DNA of 64,000 nt from Volvox africanus (taxonomy: Eukaryota; Chlorophyta; Chlorophyceae; Chlamydomonadales; Volvocaceae): contig BSDZ01000079.1 of NCBI GenBank assembly GCA_030268105.1, forward strand, positions 124,001-188,000. The letters run 5' to 3'. Under the pieces are notes generated by a model. The model was not told the origin of the DNA. It did no database searches and saw only the letters and a program-made list of their open reading frames with translations. Made by a program: the position numbers and the translations under genes. Numbering within the stretch: position 1 is the stretch's first letter; each line of letters begins with the position of its first letter. Below are positions 41,317-52,412 of the stretch, piece after piece.

Positions 41317-43001
41317 CGACGACAACCACAACAAGCGCAACAAGAAGTCATCAACGATCTTTGCGACATGGGACAGGGTGGTTGGGTGGTTGGCGGAGGT
41401 TGACAAGTACGCGACATGGTATCATTTTGAGGGCATGATGCAGAAGCAGGGTTTGGATAGATGGTTGAGAGAAGAACTCGCGACGGACGAAGATGTTGTC
41501 GCATCTAGGACTACACGGACGAAGATGTTGTCGCATCTAAAACCCTACATAACGTCCAGGACTATCACGTGGCTATCATGAGAGCTGCGGTGAATGCAAA
41601 AGGAGCCTGGGACAGGATCGAAGCTTTTTTTGCCGCTTATAGCGATGCACGAAAGTCACAACTTATTGCAGAATTATCTGCGTTTAAAATGGAACAAGGC
41701 GAAGCGCTGCTGATCTATTTGGCGCGAGTTAGGAATTTGTTCACGGACCTGCAGGCAGGGCATCCATTAACTGAGAGGGAGATTACCTATAACCTGCTGG
41801 GATGATAGTTACAACTCTCACGGCATCAGGAGAGTTAAGCCTGGACAGCGTGCGCGCCCGATTGCTGGCGTTCGAAAGGCAGATGGATGCAGGAAACCCG
41901 GAAGGCGAGTCGGTCGCATTTGTGGGCACAGGACGAGGGGGTGCGTGGAGCAATGGACAGAGCAATTGTGGTGAAGGATATAGGCGCGAATGGGTGCACA
42001 GGCGATTCGGCGGTAGCCGACTTCCAGGTTGGAAAGGCAAAATATTCGGGCATGACCCAAAAAGGGGCTCGTTTTGGTGGCCAATATAGCGGGACACATC
42101 CTTAACGGGGTCACCGCCGGAGTCTCAAGCTCTCTTAGGGATCCAAATTCAGTTCACAGCAGTCGCAATACCATGGTCGTGAAGATGAATGGACAGGTGA
42201 CAGACGCAACGTTACAAGCAGCAGCATGCCACCAAGATCAGCGGGAAGGCAAATGCAGAGTAACAGCGAATACCACACTGCAAAAAGTCAACCAACGACA
42301 GAACAAGAAAGGAATCAAGGGCGACGTGGTGATGCAGGAGACCGCAGGATGGATCATCCAGAAAACCATGCATTTGTGGGGTCGCAGCACAGCAAGGTAC
42401 AAGGATGGTGCGTGGACTCAGGAGCAGCTCACCACATCACTTACGATGAACGGGATCTAACAGACGATCTAACTAGAGAGATAAGTTTGACATTTTGAGC
42501 ATGAACGGAGGAGTCATGCGACCCACGGCCATCAGCACGTTGAAATTGGCACCGTCTTGCCGTCCGAACGCCACAGTCACGATCAACAACGTTTACGTAG
42601 AACCGAGCAGCTGTGTAAAGGTGATATCCGTCGCATCATTGAGCGAAAAAGGGGGAAAAATTAGTGTTGAGGACCAATCGGTGTACGTGTGTATATGCGA
42701 CAGAGTGCTGTTGGGGTGCCGGAAGGGCAATTTGTACAAGTTGGAATGCGAATGGAATCCGCCATCAAGCAAGAGCACGGATTTGTAGGCATGGCTTACG
42801 CCAGGCCAGTGGATGAAATCATTATGGCATCAAAATGTTGGACACGATAGGCAAGACGGATCACAGAAGGCAGGGTTTGGGTATCGGGCATTGACCCCAA
42901 GACCCGAGTATTACATTCGCCCGGCACAAACAGGACAAATGTAGTGCCCAGAAACAGGCATGAACCATGCAAGCCATCAGAGCAGCCGCGCACATGCGCT
43001 C
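41317..43001 (+). pseudogene. Decayed Copia gag-protease-pre-integrase (C4)
   Basis: Gag pieces in shifting frames (DKYATWYHFEGMMQKQGLDRW, ~41400; SDARKSQLIAELSAFKMEQGEALLIY, ~41640; VTTLTASGELSLDSVRARLLAFERQMDAGN, ~41810), a protease start (GWCVDSGAAHHITYDERDL, ~42405), pre-integrase (ISVASLSEKG ... CRKGNLYKLECE, 42600-42750) and a trace of the integrase zinc-finger region (LWHQNVGH, ~42825). It has stop codons and frameshifts throughout. It contains an internal near-duplicate near 41480 and 41515 (CGGACGAAGATGTTGTCGCATC). Confidence 0.8.
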
Positions 43002-43014
43002 GGGGCTCATAATC
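43002..43014 (-). other. Copia primer-site motif next to R90
   Basis: GGGGCTCATAATC, minus-strand GATTATGAGCCCC, one mismatch from the C1 primer site, directly abutting R90 copy 3. Confidence 0.5.
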
Positions 43015-43104
43015 TGTTAGAGTCAGCAAAGCGCCCGGCCCCTCCCTGGGCCGTATTACTTGCTCTGTCATTCATGCGTATATGAGTGTTGCTCACTCTT
43101 AACA
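43015..43104. repeat. R90 repeat, copy 3 (90 bp)
   Basis: TGTTAGAGTCAGC ... GCTCACTCTTAACA, identical in length to copy 2 and nearly identical to copy 1. Confidence 0.75.
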
Positions 43105-43385
43105 ACAATCTGCTGGTGGGACAACTAAGAAGTACGCATTGATAGTAACAACCCTTACGGTGGCAGGGGAGTTGAACTTTGGCAACATCAGCGCCCAGTG
43201 GCTTTTGAGAAGTGAATGGATACGGAGCAGTCGGAGAAGAGAATGGATACAGGAATCAGTCACGTTTGCAACGAGACAAGGAAGCACATCGAACGCTGGA
43301 CTAACTGAGAGGGAGATTACCTATAACCTGCTGGGATGATAGTTACAACTCTCACGGCATCAGGAGAGTTGAGCCTGGACAGCGT
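43019..43385. repeat. Mosaic duplicate of two neighbouring Copia fragments
   Basis: 43019-43301 repeats 37983-38265 with one visible difference. 43302-43385 repeats 41768-41851. The junction falls within a single base. Confidence 0.9.
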
Positions 43386-44595
43386 AGAGTAAGCGACTTC
43401 GGTTGCTACCAGTTCGCGCGGGACGATCTCACTGACTGAGCCATCGCATCCTTTGTTTTGTTAGTTATGGCGTTCAGGTAAGATTCTCATGTGTGACATT
43501 CTCAGGGGCCTTAAGGATAGGGTTTCAAGGGGAAACGACTTTGAAGAGACAACGGCAGTCTGCCTGCATGCTCCAAGTGAGTGCCATACTTCTACTATGC
43601 CTGATTAAGGCCGAATTCAACCAACGTCGTTCTGTGGATTCGCTTGGATTGCAGGATCGAGCAAGCGCGCGTCTTAAAAGTTTGCTCCCCCGGGTTGGCC
43701 GTGTGAAGCTACATATGGCGGTCAACAGGGACGCTACCTGCCAGGTCGTAGCAGCCATTCCTTTGGGAAGGCGTTGTTTGCGCATGTACGTAATGCTAAA
43801 ACGGCATCATCCTCTGTGATCTTTCAGTCATCGGTTTAAGGTCAGCACGTTACGTGATGATATGGTGCTAGACGGCAAAATATCAAATGTGTATCATAAC
43901 AGGCGGCCGTCGAAATGAAAATTTTCGCAGTGGACTTTCGCAGGCGAACGTGCGGCATAGAGCGTTGTTTCTATTGCCTAAATTTAGGTCTGTTACAACT
44001 TTCCATACTTTCAATGGGATTTACGACATGGTACGATGTGATGGATTGGGATAAACCTCCTTTTAAATTAATTTCGCTTTGCGTGCGGCTGAACAGAAAA
44101 TGTGTCGGATGATCATCTTTTCATTATCCATGAATAACGCCGTTTAATACGTTCACTGAGCAAGATATTACCTTTTTGAGCTTTGCGATCACCTCCCACA
44201 TCCTGGGCGCAATGATGATGTTACACTTAATAACCCTATTCACTCCAACTTGAGCTAAATGAACGTTAACATCATTGTTATTACATGGTGAGCTGTTGGC
44301 TGCAGGAGGCGGATAGGCGGTATGAATCTTGCCAATACATTATTACTGTGCTTCATTTGGGCTGGATTGACCTATCTTCATAACATCATATGTCAGCGCC
44401 TAGGGATTAGAGCACACGGGTGAGTCACGGGGTGTCGGCGTCTCGATGGTGGCGCTGTAATCTTCAGGGACGAAGATGTAATGCGTTTGATATCGTCTTG
44501 ATTATTAGATTCAGTATACATATGCCTGTTGTCCTCTTTATCGTTATGTCTGTGATGGGATGCTGCTAATTTCGTGCTCTTCGCCGCAGATGTAA
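43386..44595. other. Unassigned sequence
   Basis: No transposon homology or convincing gene. AT-rich in 43850-44660. CTCTTCGCCGCAG at 44578-44590 could be a splice acceptor for the frame that opens at 44596. Confidence 0.45.
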
Positions 44596-46137
44596 GCGCT
44601 TAATACATGTCCTTATCAACGACAATATTATGAGGATCATTTAGACGTTGCAGCAGCAGCACAGCCCGTTGTTCCGGCCTCGCCATCAACATGCCACGTG
44701 CCAGCGCTGGGTGGCGCGCATGGCACTATGATCTGCAGCTACATCAGTAGTAGTACTTGCTGTCTGGTCGATGAGCGCGGCGATATGGGCTCCACGTGCA
44801 GCACCGGGGGCAGCGCCTCCAGCAGTCAAGGCAGCTCACACGCCGACAGTGATAGAGACAGCGACGGCAGGTGCTTTCCCAGTAGTTCAGACTGGAGCGA
44901 CGATGACCGACTTGCAGGCGGTTATGAGCCGTGCAGCCTTCATAGCCCGCATAGCATTCATACTCCGTCTTTTATGATACTGGACCCACCCCGTGGGCAG
45001 CTCCGGCCAGCGGGCCGCCTGTCAAGGCGCTCTGCTCTTTCACAGCCGAAGGCAGCCTGTGAAGGTCGTTGAAAGGCCAAGAGTGTGACGTTTCAAACAA
45101 GCGGCGCAATTATCTGTTCTGCGGCTACTGTGGAAGTGCTGGTTTTGATGGATGCAGGCACGCCCCCTCTTCCGGTCACGCCAGCTTACTTTGCGTCATG
45201 TTGCATTTCGGGCGGTGCAATAGCTCCAGCGCCCATCGCTAATGCTGATTTGGCACAGGCAGTGGAAACGGACGCTTCCATTAGCGATGCATCTGGCTGT
45301 TTCCCCTCCAGCTCTTTCATCACATCCTTTGTGGGCAATACTCCTTTTCCAACGGTAGCGCCGAAGTCTGGCCAACCTGTCGGCGGACATGTTAAGCAGA
45401 AGTACCGTCTTGTATCTCCATTATTCTGGCTTATCCCTCCCGTGGCAGCTTTCAGCTCAGAGGGTGGTTTGTTATGCACGGATTCAGTTCACGCTTTGGC
45501 GCTGGCTCGTGCCGCGGCTGGTCGCCGACGGGTGATGGCCGCGCTGGAGGAAGCGAGGAGACGCTTTTCCCATCTGAGTCGCAGTAAGCTGCCGAACAGC
45601 TGGCCGTCTACAGCGCCCAGCATCTCCACCGCCGCACAGGAGCTCCAGTTTCAGCGTCAAGGCTCCAGCAGAGAGGGGGCCACTGGTTCACGCTGCCTGG
45701 ATTAGGGGAGCGAGATGCAGCGCCCCATGGTGGCGCCGCCTGCCAGGCTATTGCCAAATTTGCCGCTCGCACCTCGAGACGTGGGCATTTTGTCAGTGGG
45801 GTATGCCGCAAGCATTGCTGTGGTGCCCTGTGAAGCTTCAAAAAGTGTTTCGAAGGTGCCCGAGACGCAGCAGGGCCGCGCTGGGGAGTATGGCCGGGGG
45901 AATCAGGAGGGCCAGTATGAAATGGGCGGGCGAGATGCGGGGGACAGTGACGGCCGGCAATGCGCTAACGCTGCCACGGTAGGAAGTGCACACATGGTTG
46001 AGAGCTTGGTTTGGGGGGGTTGGGGATGTCCCCTTAAGCGTCTGGGCGGTCTGGATGGGGTGGTCACTTTGCGAGGTGGTAGCTTCGTCGCCCTCAGCCA
46101 GCTCGCAGCTGCAAACAGGTTGCAAATGGCGTGGTAA
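44596..46137 (+). CDS. Host-like open frame with two in-frame stops; unknown protein
   Basis: One frame stays open from 44596 to 46137 except for TGA at 45070-45072 and TAG at 45703-45705, and it ends at TAA. The encoded protein is Ser/Gly/Ala-rich with an acidic stretch (SHADSDRDSDGRCF ... SSDWSDDDRL, ~44850) and an Ala/Arg helix-like segment (LARAAAGRRRVMAALEEARRR, ~45500). I recognise no domain. It could be a host gene with introns that remove the two stops, or a recent pseudogene. It has no similarity to the transposons here. Confidence 0.35.
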
Positions 46138-48679
46138 TTGCTAAGCAATTGTATTATTTGCGTTAACTAAAGCCAAATTGAGAGCATTGACGCGAGTTGA
46201 ATACGGTTTGAGCCGGTACCAAATCTGGGAAACAAGGTTGAGGTCTAGTTTTTTATGCATCAATTTGGATGTCTATGGATTTTAGGATAGGTTCTTGGAT
46301 AAGAATCTAATTGAAACAAATATGTGTGTTTGGGACAGCGAAAAATTCGTTCCACGGTGTTTGCAAAGATTAATCTGCCGATGGCGGCTAACGCTAGAGG
46401 TTGGCTTGTTGGTTTGCGGGGCAAACCACGCTTCCATAGCCTCAGCAAGCGCACACCACAACAGCGCCATTGCAACAACTGTTTTGGGCTTGCCGATGGG
46501 GGCATGAGGGGACCTGTTTCGTCGCATCCCTTTCATTTGCCCACAGCATTAGGTATATATTTTCTGCGTGCAGTACATGTGAGGCAACCAGACGAACCGC
46601 TGTAGTAACGCCAAACTAGCGGGAGAAAAGCGTGCGGACATTTGCCCTTCTGATCGGCCCAAGTCGGTGATTGGGATATGGTGATGTCCTGTTGTTTGTT
46701 CAAGTTTGTTTACAAGTTTGGCAGCCTACAGCAGAGTGCAGTCGTCTCCGACCTGCTTGGCCTGGCTTAACTAAATTGTGCTGTTTCCTAAGTTTGTGTG
46801 ATATGGAAGGCACAATGTTTTACATTAGTCCAGTGCGGGTCCGTCTGCTTCGGGCTTCATTCGGTCCGAGTCATAATGTGTGTTCCCTTGGATTTGGCAG
46901 GAAGGTGCTCGTTCGGCGGTGCTACACCGCGTCTGTCAGAGCATGCATGGCTCAAAAAGGCAAGATGATGTCATCATAACTCCAGGGTGGCGTAGTGTGG
47001 TGTGGATTTCGGGCTGCAGCGTTAGCATTGATTAATTTTTCGGAATGTTGCCTTACACGGCAGCGGCAGATCCCCTCCGTATGCTCCTATTTCTCCAATT
47101 GCAGATAAATAGCTCTACCCGGGGATACTCGGCCACAAATCGGTCCTGATGTATCCAGCTGTAATGTGCATTCAATGTTTTGTGGCATTAAAATGTTTCA
47201 CACTCTTCGTGGACTCTCTTCGTGTTTCCACTATGCAGCGCTCGAGTCGCTTGTTGCTTTTTATGTATCAAACTTGCTTTGCACACGGGATTGCATCCGA
47301 AGTATGTCACGTGCTAGAGCGGCGATTGCTAACCACTCTGCTTCACGGCAAATATGCGACATGTTCAACCCAAGCAAGACGCCCCCCTTTCGCGCCTCAT
47401 TTCAAACCCTACCTAACCTATGCTTTTGGCTAACCAAATTTCCTGCGCAGCCCACACCCTAGTCAATATCGCTCGAATGTTTCCCTTCATCTTTTGCTGG
47501 TTACGGAAATGTGATTATGATTTGAAGCCGATGACTCGTGAATAGCAGTGGTACCCAAGGAGGGACCCAAAACGCGTCAAACGAGACCAACACATAGCAT
47601 GGCGATATCCCCGATCTTTCCCTCCCCAACGGGGACGAGGACGGGCAGACGGCGGGATGGTGGACATTATGCGGACGCACGAGGAAGGTGCCGTCTATCG
47701 AACTATCTATCGATTTTATTTGTACTTTTCTTCCTTCGCGACCGTGTGTGTACTGGCGCACCATGGTCTCGACAGGTCAACACACAGGTGAAGCCCGAAG
47801 GATCTGATGGAGTGATATCCAAGCCCATCATCGTTGCAAGGCTAGCGCTAATGAAAGGCTTTTCATGTGTGCTCAACCAAACTTGACATAATTCCCGTTT
47901 TATTTCTGCCCTGCTCTGCATTGCCTTACCCCTACAGTTGCCTTTTACCGTTCCACACACACACGCACGCGACTTCTATTGCAGCTAGGTAATTACGTAT
48001 ACGGGGTACACATCCCCGCACATCCGCCGCCCACCCCTCTCCGTTACCGCAGATCTCCTATCTCCAAAGCTACCGCATCTTGGGAACCGCCAAGCTGAGC
48101 TGCGAGTCCGGATGCGCCTGCGAGGCCACGACTCTGAACGCCTACGACCCCAGACCCGTGTCCGTAGCTATCCCATCTAACATCAAGGCAGATTTGAAAT
48201 TGCGGCGATGATGGCGGGGGGACTACTGCCCCAGGTTGAAGGGTGTTTCGTCAAGGCCCGCAGCATATGCAGAGCAGTCCTGTATCTGTGTGTATTTGCT
48301 TACGGTGCTTTTTGCGAAGGTGAATCAAATAGGGTGGTGTGGTGCATGTGAGGTGGAGTTAGGGTGTTAGGTCTTTGGCTGATCATAACCTGCGCAATAT
48401 AGAATTCTGCACACACAGAGTGGCCATGGGGCCATGGTAGATGGCTGGTGCCACCGTGGAATGAGGCCTAGGTCTCTTAGCTGCAGATATGGGTAGCCTG
48501 GAAGGCTTCATTCCCAGTATTCCGTCCATCCTGTTCAGGGTGATACCGTGGTTGTGGGGTGCGGTGTTTGTCGCACCTTCACCGACCACTGGCAAACGGG
48601 CATATCCCGGCGGACGGGGACCAGGTGCCGTTCTTAAGGCTTGTGTTGGGCACGAGGCATGTGGGACACACGGTAGTGC
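46138..48679. other. Unassigned sequence
   Basis: No repeat family shared with the rest of the window and no coding region I can support. Short open frames (for example 46671-46979 plus, 46282-46536 minus, 47166-47462 plus) lack motifs. A short CA run occurs near 47955. Likely intergenic or intronic host DNA. Confidence 0.5.
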
Positions 48680-49297
48680 ATGGCACTGGATGGTGGAGCC
48701 GTCGGTGCGGTGAAAGCGGGTATGGTTGCTAACGTGGGAAGTATCCCTGATGCTGTACTCACAATGATGTGTAACGCACTCATGCTTTCACACGTGCGCC
48801 ATTTGTTATCCTTGTGTAGTCGTGTGGGGGATACCGCCGCACCGGGTACAGGTCAAGCATGGACCGTGAATGCGTTGGTCAACCAGGTCGAACATGCAAG
48901 CCGTTGGATTGCCGCGTCGGTGCCACTTTGCGCTCATCCAAGTCCCCTCCCCACATCCAGGCTAGCGGTCAGATCTTTGACATCTTTGTCCCTTAAACTT
49001 CGGCTAAAACTCGCTTCTCAAACATTAAGAAGTGGGACGGCACATAAGGCCACATCACATGATGTGGTATATCAACATCAGTCAATTAACGGAGTGCATG
49101 CGGCAACACCCTATATTCACCAATACCCTCCCTCCAAGGCATCTGCAGCATTTATCGAGCCTCGAGGCTCAACACGACGACACGGCGCACCTACGGGCAG
49201 TTATGGATACAACTTCCAACCCCGCACCTCCCATCTTGCGGCATTCCTCGACGCACGTCCAAATATATACAACGCAATACAAACCAACATCGCATAG
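48680..49297 (+). CDS. Unrecognised open frame, 205 aa
   Basis: ATG-initiated, 205 codons. It contains an Ala/Met/Leu-rich first half and a Ser/His/Thr-rich second half with no motif I can name. It lies downstream of, and on the strand opposite to, the LRR gene. The length is more than expected by chance in this composition, but only modestly. It may be a host exon or a chance ORF. Confidence 0.25.
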   Translation: MALDGGAVGAVKAGMVANVGSIPDAVLTMMCNALMLSHVRHLLSLCSRVGDTAAPGTGQAWTVNALVNQVEHASRWIAASVPLCAHPSPLPTSRLAVRSLTSLSLKLRLKLASQTLRSGTAHKATSHDVVYQHQSINGVHAATPYIHQYPPSKASAAFIEPRGSTRRHGAPTGSYGYNFQPRTSHLAAFLDARPNIYNAIQTNIA

Positions 49298-49448
49298 AAG
49301 GGCAGAAGCCATGATTTATGTCCTCACTCTACCAGCATTGAGCACGGCACAGCATTCAGCAATCTCAGCTGGGACTGAGGCAAACAAGTGAGTCAGAGTG
49401 GTCCGGTCGCTGGCATCTTCGCTCCTTTCACCTGCCAATCCGCACAGG

Positions 49449-51588
49449 TCACAGCACGTTCCAGGCATCAAAGCCCCACCACTGCAGTCTGTCCTGCACC
49501 TCCGGACAACCAACGGGTGCCGGCAGCTGCCAGAAGTAGTGGTGGTCAACCATACGGAGCGCCACCAGTGGGGCCATCTGCGATCGGTATGAGTGGAGTG
49601 CATGTGTCAGTAAAGAGGGCATGGCCACTGACGGTAGGCTGGCGGAACCCAGGAGGTGAAATACGGTGCTACGACGCCTGAGAACTGAGATCCATGCCAT
49701 GGCCTTTACAGGCATTAACTATTATACGACTTGAGAAGCCGAATGAATTTTACACACTATACACACGGTATTGCCTGTGGATGGCGAGATTGGCTAAATG
49801 GTCGAGGCAATCGCGGACCTGCTGAAGAAGCTTACCTGTGCGATCTGCATCTGCCACTGGACCAGCTGATGAGGGGGCGCCGCCCAGTCCGGAAGCCACA
49901 AACTGCGTAAGCGGGTCAATCCTCCTTCTGCAACCATCGCCATGAGAGATTCGTGCAGCGCCAGTGACCGATCGCTCTCCGGGGCTATCACGTCGAGCAT
50001 CAGCTGTGTAGAGGAAGTGAAGTTGCAAGCGACGGGAGGATCCAAACTCACGCAGTGGAGATTTGTACTATAGTATCATTATTGCGATTGCAAACTCGAC
50101 ATGATAGCCTAGTTCATTTAGGGAATGAGGCGGCAGCTGTCCTTTGGTGCACAGGTCGTGCGGTGGTATTTTTCGCTACATTAGTCTTCTCAATGAAGAT
50201 TGGAGGCCTTCTGGTCGCGGGTCGTCTCTCGCCGGGTCATCACCGCGTATTCCCATGAAGCTCGCCAGCGATCAGAGTTTTAATGGCGTACTGCACTCCA
50301 TCCACGGCCAGCCGGCCGGCCATCGCCTAACGCGGTGCAGCTGACGTCGAGGCATGTACTGACACATCTTAACCTACTGCAGTGATGTGCAAACTGAAAC
50401 TGCCATAGCTCCATCCCGGTGCTGCGACTGCATGAGCACCCCCTCTGCCGCATTCTGAAACGGCAATCCGCACCTATACCCGGATTCCAACTAACCCCCT
50501 CCCTGCCAGCCCCTTACATCCGGGTCAAGCTCCACGTCTTCGAAGCGGCGCGGATCCAGCATCAGGTGCCGCAGCTGCGTCAGTCCCCACAGATGCGGCA
50601 TCAGCTGGTGGTTGAAGCCGCCCAGTCCCAGCGTGGTCAGGTCCTGCGACCGGGAATAGGGCCGACTGTAATAGGGCCCATCTGAGCCCGTCAACAGCAA
50701 ACGAAGGAAGAAGGGCTCATGGTGCTTTGGGGTGCAGTTCTGATTTTGGACAGTGGCACGCTGCCTCTCAACACACAAAGGCCTAAACGCAATCTCATAC
50801 GGAGCTGGGCATAACGAAAACCCTCATATACTGCCAAATATATGAACGTCAGCCCAGTTGATTTATTGTTCCAGTCGGTACAGGGACATCAATCCGGAAG
50901 CAGGCGCGTTGCCCTAGGTGGCATTTACTAATACCCCAAGCCCTAAGCTTGTCCCTGTCCCTCTACCCGCCCCTTTACCTTCCATGGCTTTGTGTGGTCA
51001 GGAGTCGGATATTTCGTTCTAACGGTTTCGCTTGACCATCGGAGCCCCTATCTCACCTTCAGTAAATGTAGCGCCTTAATGAGCTGCAATGGCAGGTCTT
51101 CCTGCTTGCTGACATGCCGTATGACGAGAGTCTGCAACGCCGGCAGTGCGGCCGCCATCTCCTCCGGTCGGGCACCTTCAAAGTTGCAGTCTGCCAGCCA
51201 CATATGCAACAGGGACGGCGCAATCGCGTATTTGTTGACCTTACCGCGCAGTCTGCTCCCGTCTCCACCAAAGCCGTTGCCCCTCGTGCTGCCACTACGT
51301 AAGCCAATGTTGCCATCGCCGCTCGTTCTGGCATCTGACGGTGTGTCGGAGGCTGCAAGATCTTCCCGAGACGGCCCCTGGGTAAGGGGTGGCATCATCC
51401 ACCCCTCTGTCTGTGTGGCCACGGAGCAGGTGCCCTTCCGGTGACCCCCAGATCCACCCGTCATCATCGGCGTGGACCCTGTTAGGCCAGTTTTTGTTGT
51501 TGTCGCTGCTGCTGCTGCTGCTGCCGGAAACTCAAATGGCGTCCCCGCACATAGGTTGACGCGGTTGGCGCACAGGCTCTTGAGCGTC
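49449..51588 (-). CDS. Leucine-rich-repeat protein, 4+ exons (5' end uncertain)
   Basis: Four minus-strand exons, each bounded by good splice signals and mutually in phase: 51057-51588 (acceptor CACAG, donor AAG|GTGAGA), 50518-50643 (TCGCAG, GAT|GTAAGG), 49836-50003 (ACACAG, CAG|GTAAGC), 49449-49577 (TCGCAG, stop TGA). The product has LRR-like segments: RTLKSLCANRVNLC; SLLHMWLADCNFEG..LPALQTLVIRHV; DLTTLGLGGFNHQLMPHLWGLTQLRHLMLD; LTRLRSLWLPDW; MAPLVALRMVDH. A poly-Ala/Thr tract comes from a (CTG)n run at 51510-51532. LRRs usually bind other proteins; the exact role is unknown. The first exon needs two bases from an upstream exon, so the 5' end lies beyond 51588, where the satellite begins. 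The gene may be cut off or extended there. Confidence 0.6.
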
Positions 51589-51675
51589 CTGTGGTTCAGC
51601 AACCGAGTGCAAGATTAAGAAAGTGCCATCAGGAAGGGGTGTTGAAGACTGTGGAGTTTGGATACCGATACTTAC
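51589..51675 (-). other. Candidate 87 bp intron joining a satellite unit to the LRR gene
   Basis: On the minus strand the last satellite unit reads GTGAAAAG|GTAAGTATCGG (donor at 51675) and the LRR exon begins after GAACCACAG (acceptor at 51589). TTCTTAATC could be the branch point. A split codon AG|G joins the frames, giving ...ESSVKR-TLKSLC. Phase agreement alone has a one-in-three chance of occurring randomly. Confidence 0.35.
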
Positions 51676-51845
51676 CTTTTCACCGACGACTCCACGAACC
51701 CCAACGACGCCACCACCTCCACCACCGCCACCACCAAAGCACCCCCATCATCGCCGACAACGAGGGGGGGGGGGAGAAGGGGGAAAAGGAGGGCACACGG
51801 GAGGAAGGGAGTGAGATCGGGAGGGAAGTAGGTAGGGCTCCGATA
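51661..51845 (+). repeat. Isolated satellite unit next to the LRR gene
   Basis: One diverged monomer (CCGATACTTACCTTTTCACC ... GGAAGTAGGTAGGGCTCCG) in the same orientation as the big arrays. At its right end the next unit's start reads ATACTTAACCC, so the GTAAGT motif there has become GTTAAGT. Confidence 0.9.
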
Positions 51846-52412
51846 CTTAACCCTAAGGTTGTTCCTCCGTTGGGAAAGGTATCGAAATGCAGGTGTCACC
51901 ATTGAGACTAAATCCCGGACTATTACGTACCTGTTTTCATTTCATTGGTGTATCCCTGTTGTGTCCCCCTGCAAAGGCCAAATCGAAAGATGTCGGTATA
52001 AGGTCCAATAATGAGCACTACCCGTAGATACCCCAGGATACTTACAGCGTTGGTGGCCATGATGGCTGTGGGGGCGGACATGGCGGTACGGCGGCGATGG
52101 AGGCGGTGTTGGCGGTCTTGGCGTCGGTCGCAGTGGTGGCGGTGGTGAAGGCGGTAGCGGTGACGGTGTGTGTGGCCATGGTGGCGGCGGTGGCGATGGT
52201 GGGAATAGTGGCCTCTCTCCCTCCCTCCCTCCGTCCTTCCGACCGCCCACCCAATCTCCCTCCCGCCCTCCCTCCCTCCCTTTCTACCTACATTGGGCGG
52301 TGGCGATGGTGGCTGTCATGATGGCAGTCGCGAAGGTATCTACATACCATTTTTCACATTCAGACTCAATACCGTATAATGACGTACCCGTTTCAATTCC
52401 GTTGGCGTAGCT
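51846..52412 (-). repeat. Satellite-associated complex repeat (inverted copy)
   Basis: Minus-strand counterpart of 26460-27660: a Thr/Ala-rich coding-like stretch (ATIPTIATAATMATHTVTATAF, 52042-52254), then GCTGTAAGTATCCTGGGGTATCTACGGG, GACACAACAGGGATACACC and GAAAACAGGTACGT. A second copy of the last module (ATTGAAACGGGTACGTC ... TGTAGATACC) lies at ~52335-52400. It is decayed, with stops. Confidence 0.75.

Noticed and set aside
49388..49681. Plus-strand 97 aa frame.
   Set aside because: It overlaps the last LRR exon on the other strand and has no motif.
51908..51930. Additional exons of the LRR gene at 51931-51968 and 52046-52254, joined in phase to the satellite exon.
   Set aside because: The model needs a 23 bp intron (GTACGT...TTTAG), too short for a spliceosomal intron. 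The related copy near 52390 reads through here, so the TAA is more likely decay.
52335..52400. Minus-strand IETGTSLYGIE peptide (also RIETGKTLYKIE near 27110) as a Copia pre-integrase remnant resembling GNLYKLEC.
   Set aside because: Similarity is limited to a few residues and lacks neighbouring Copia motifs.
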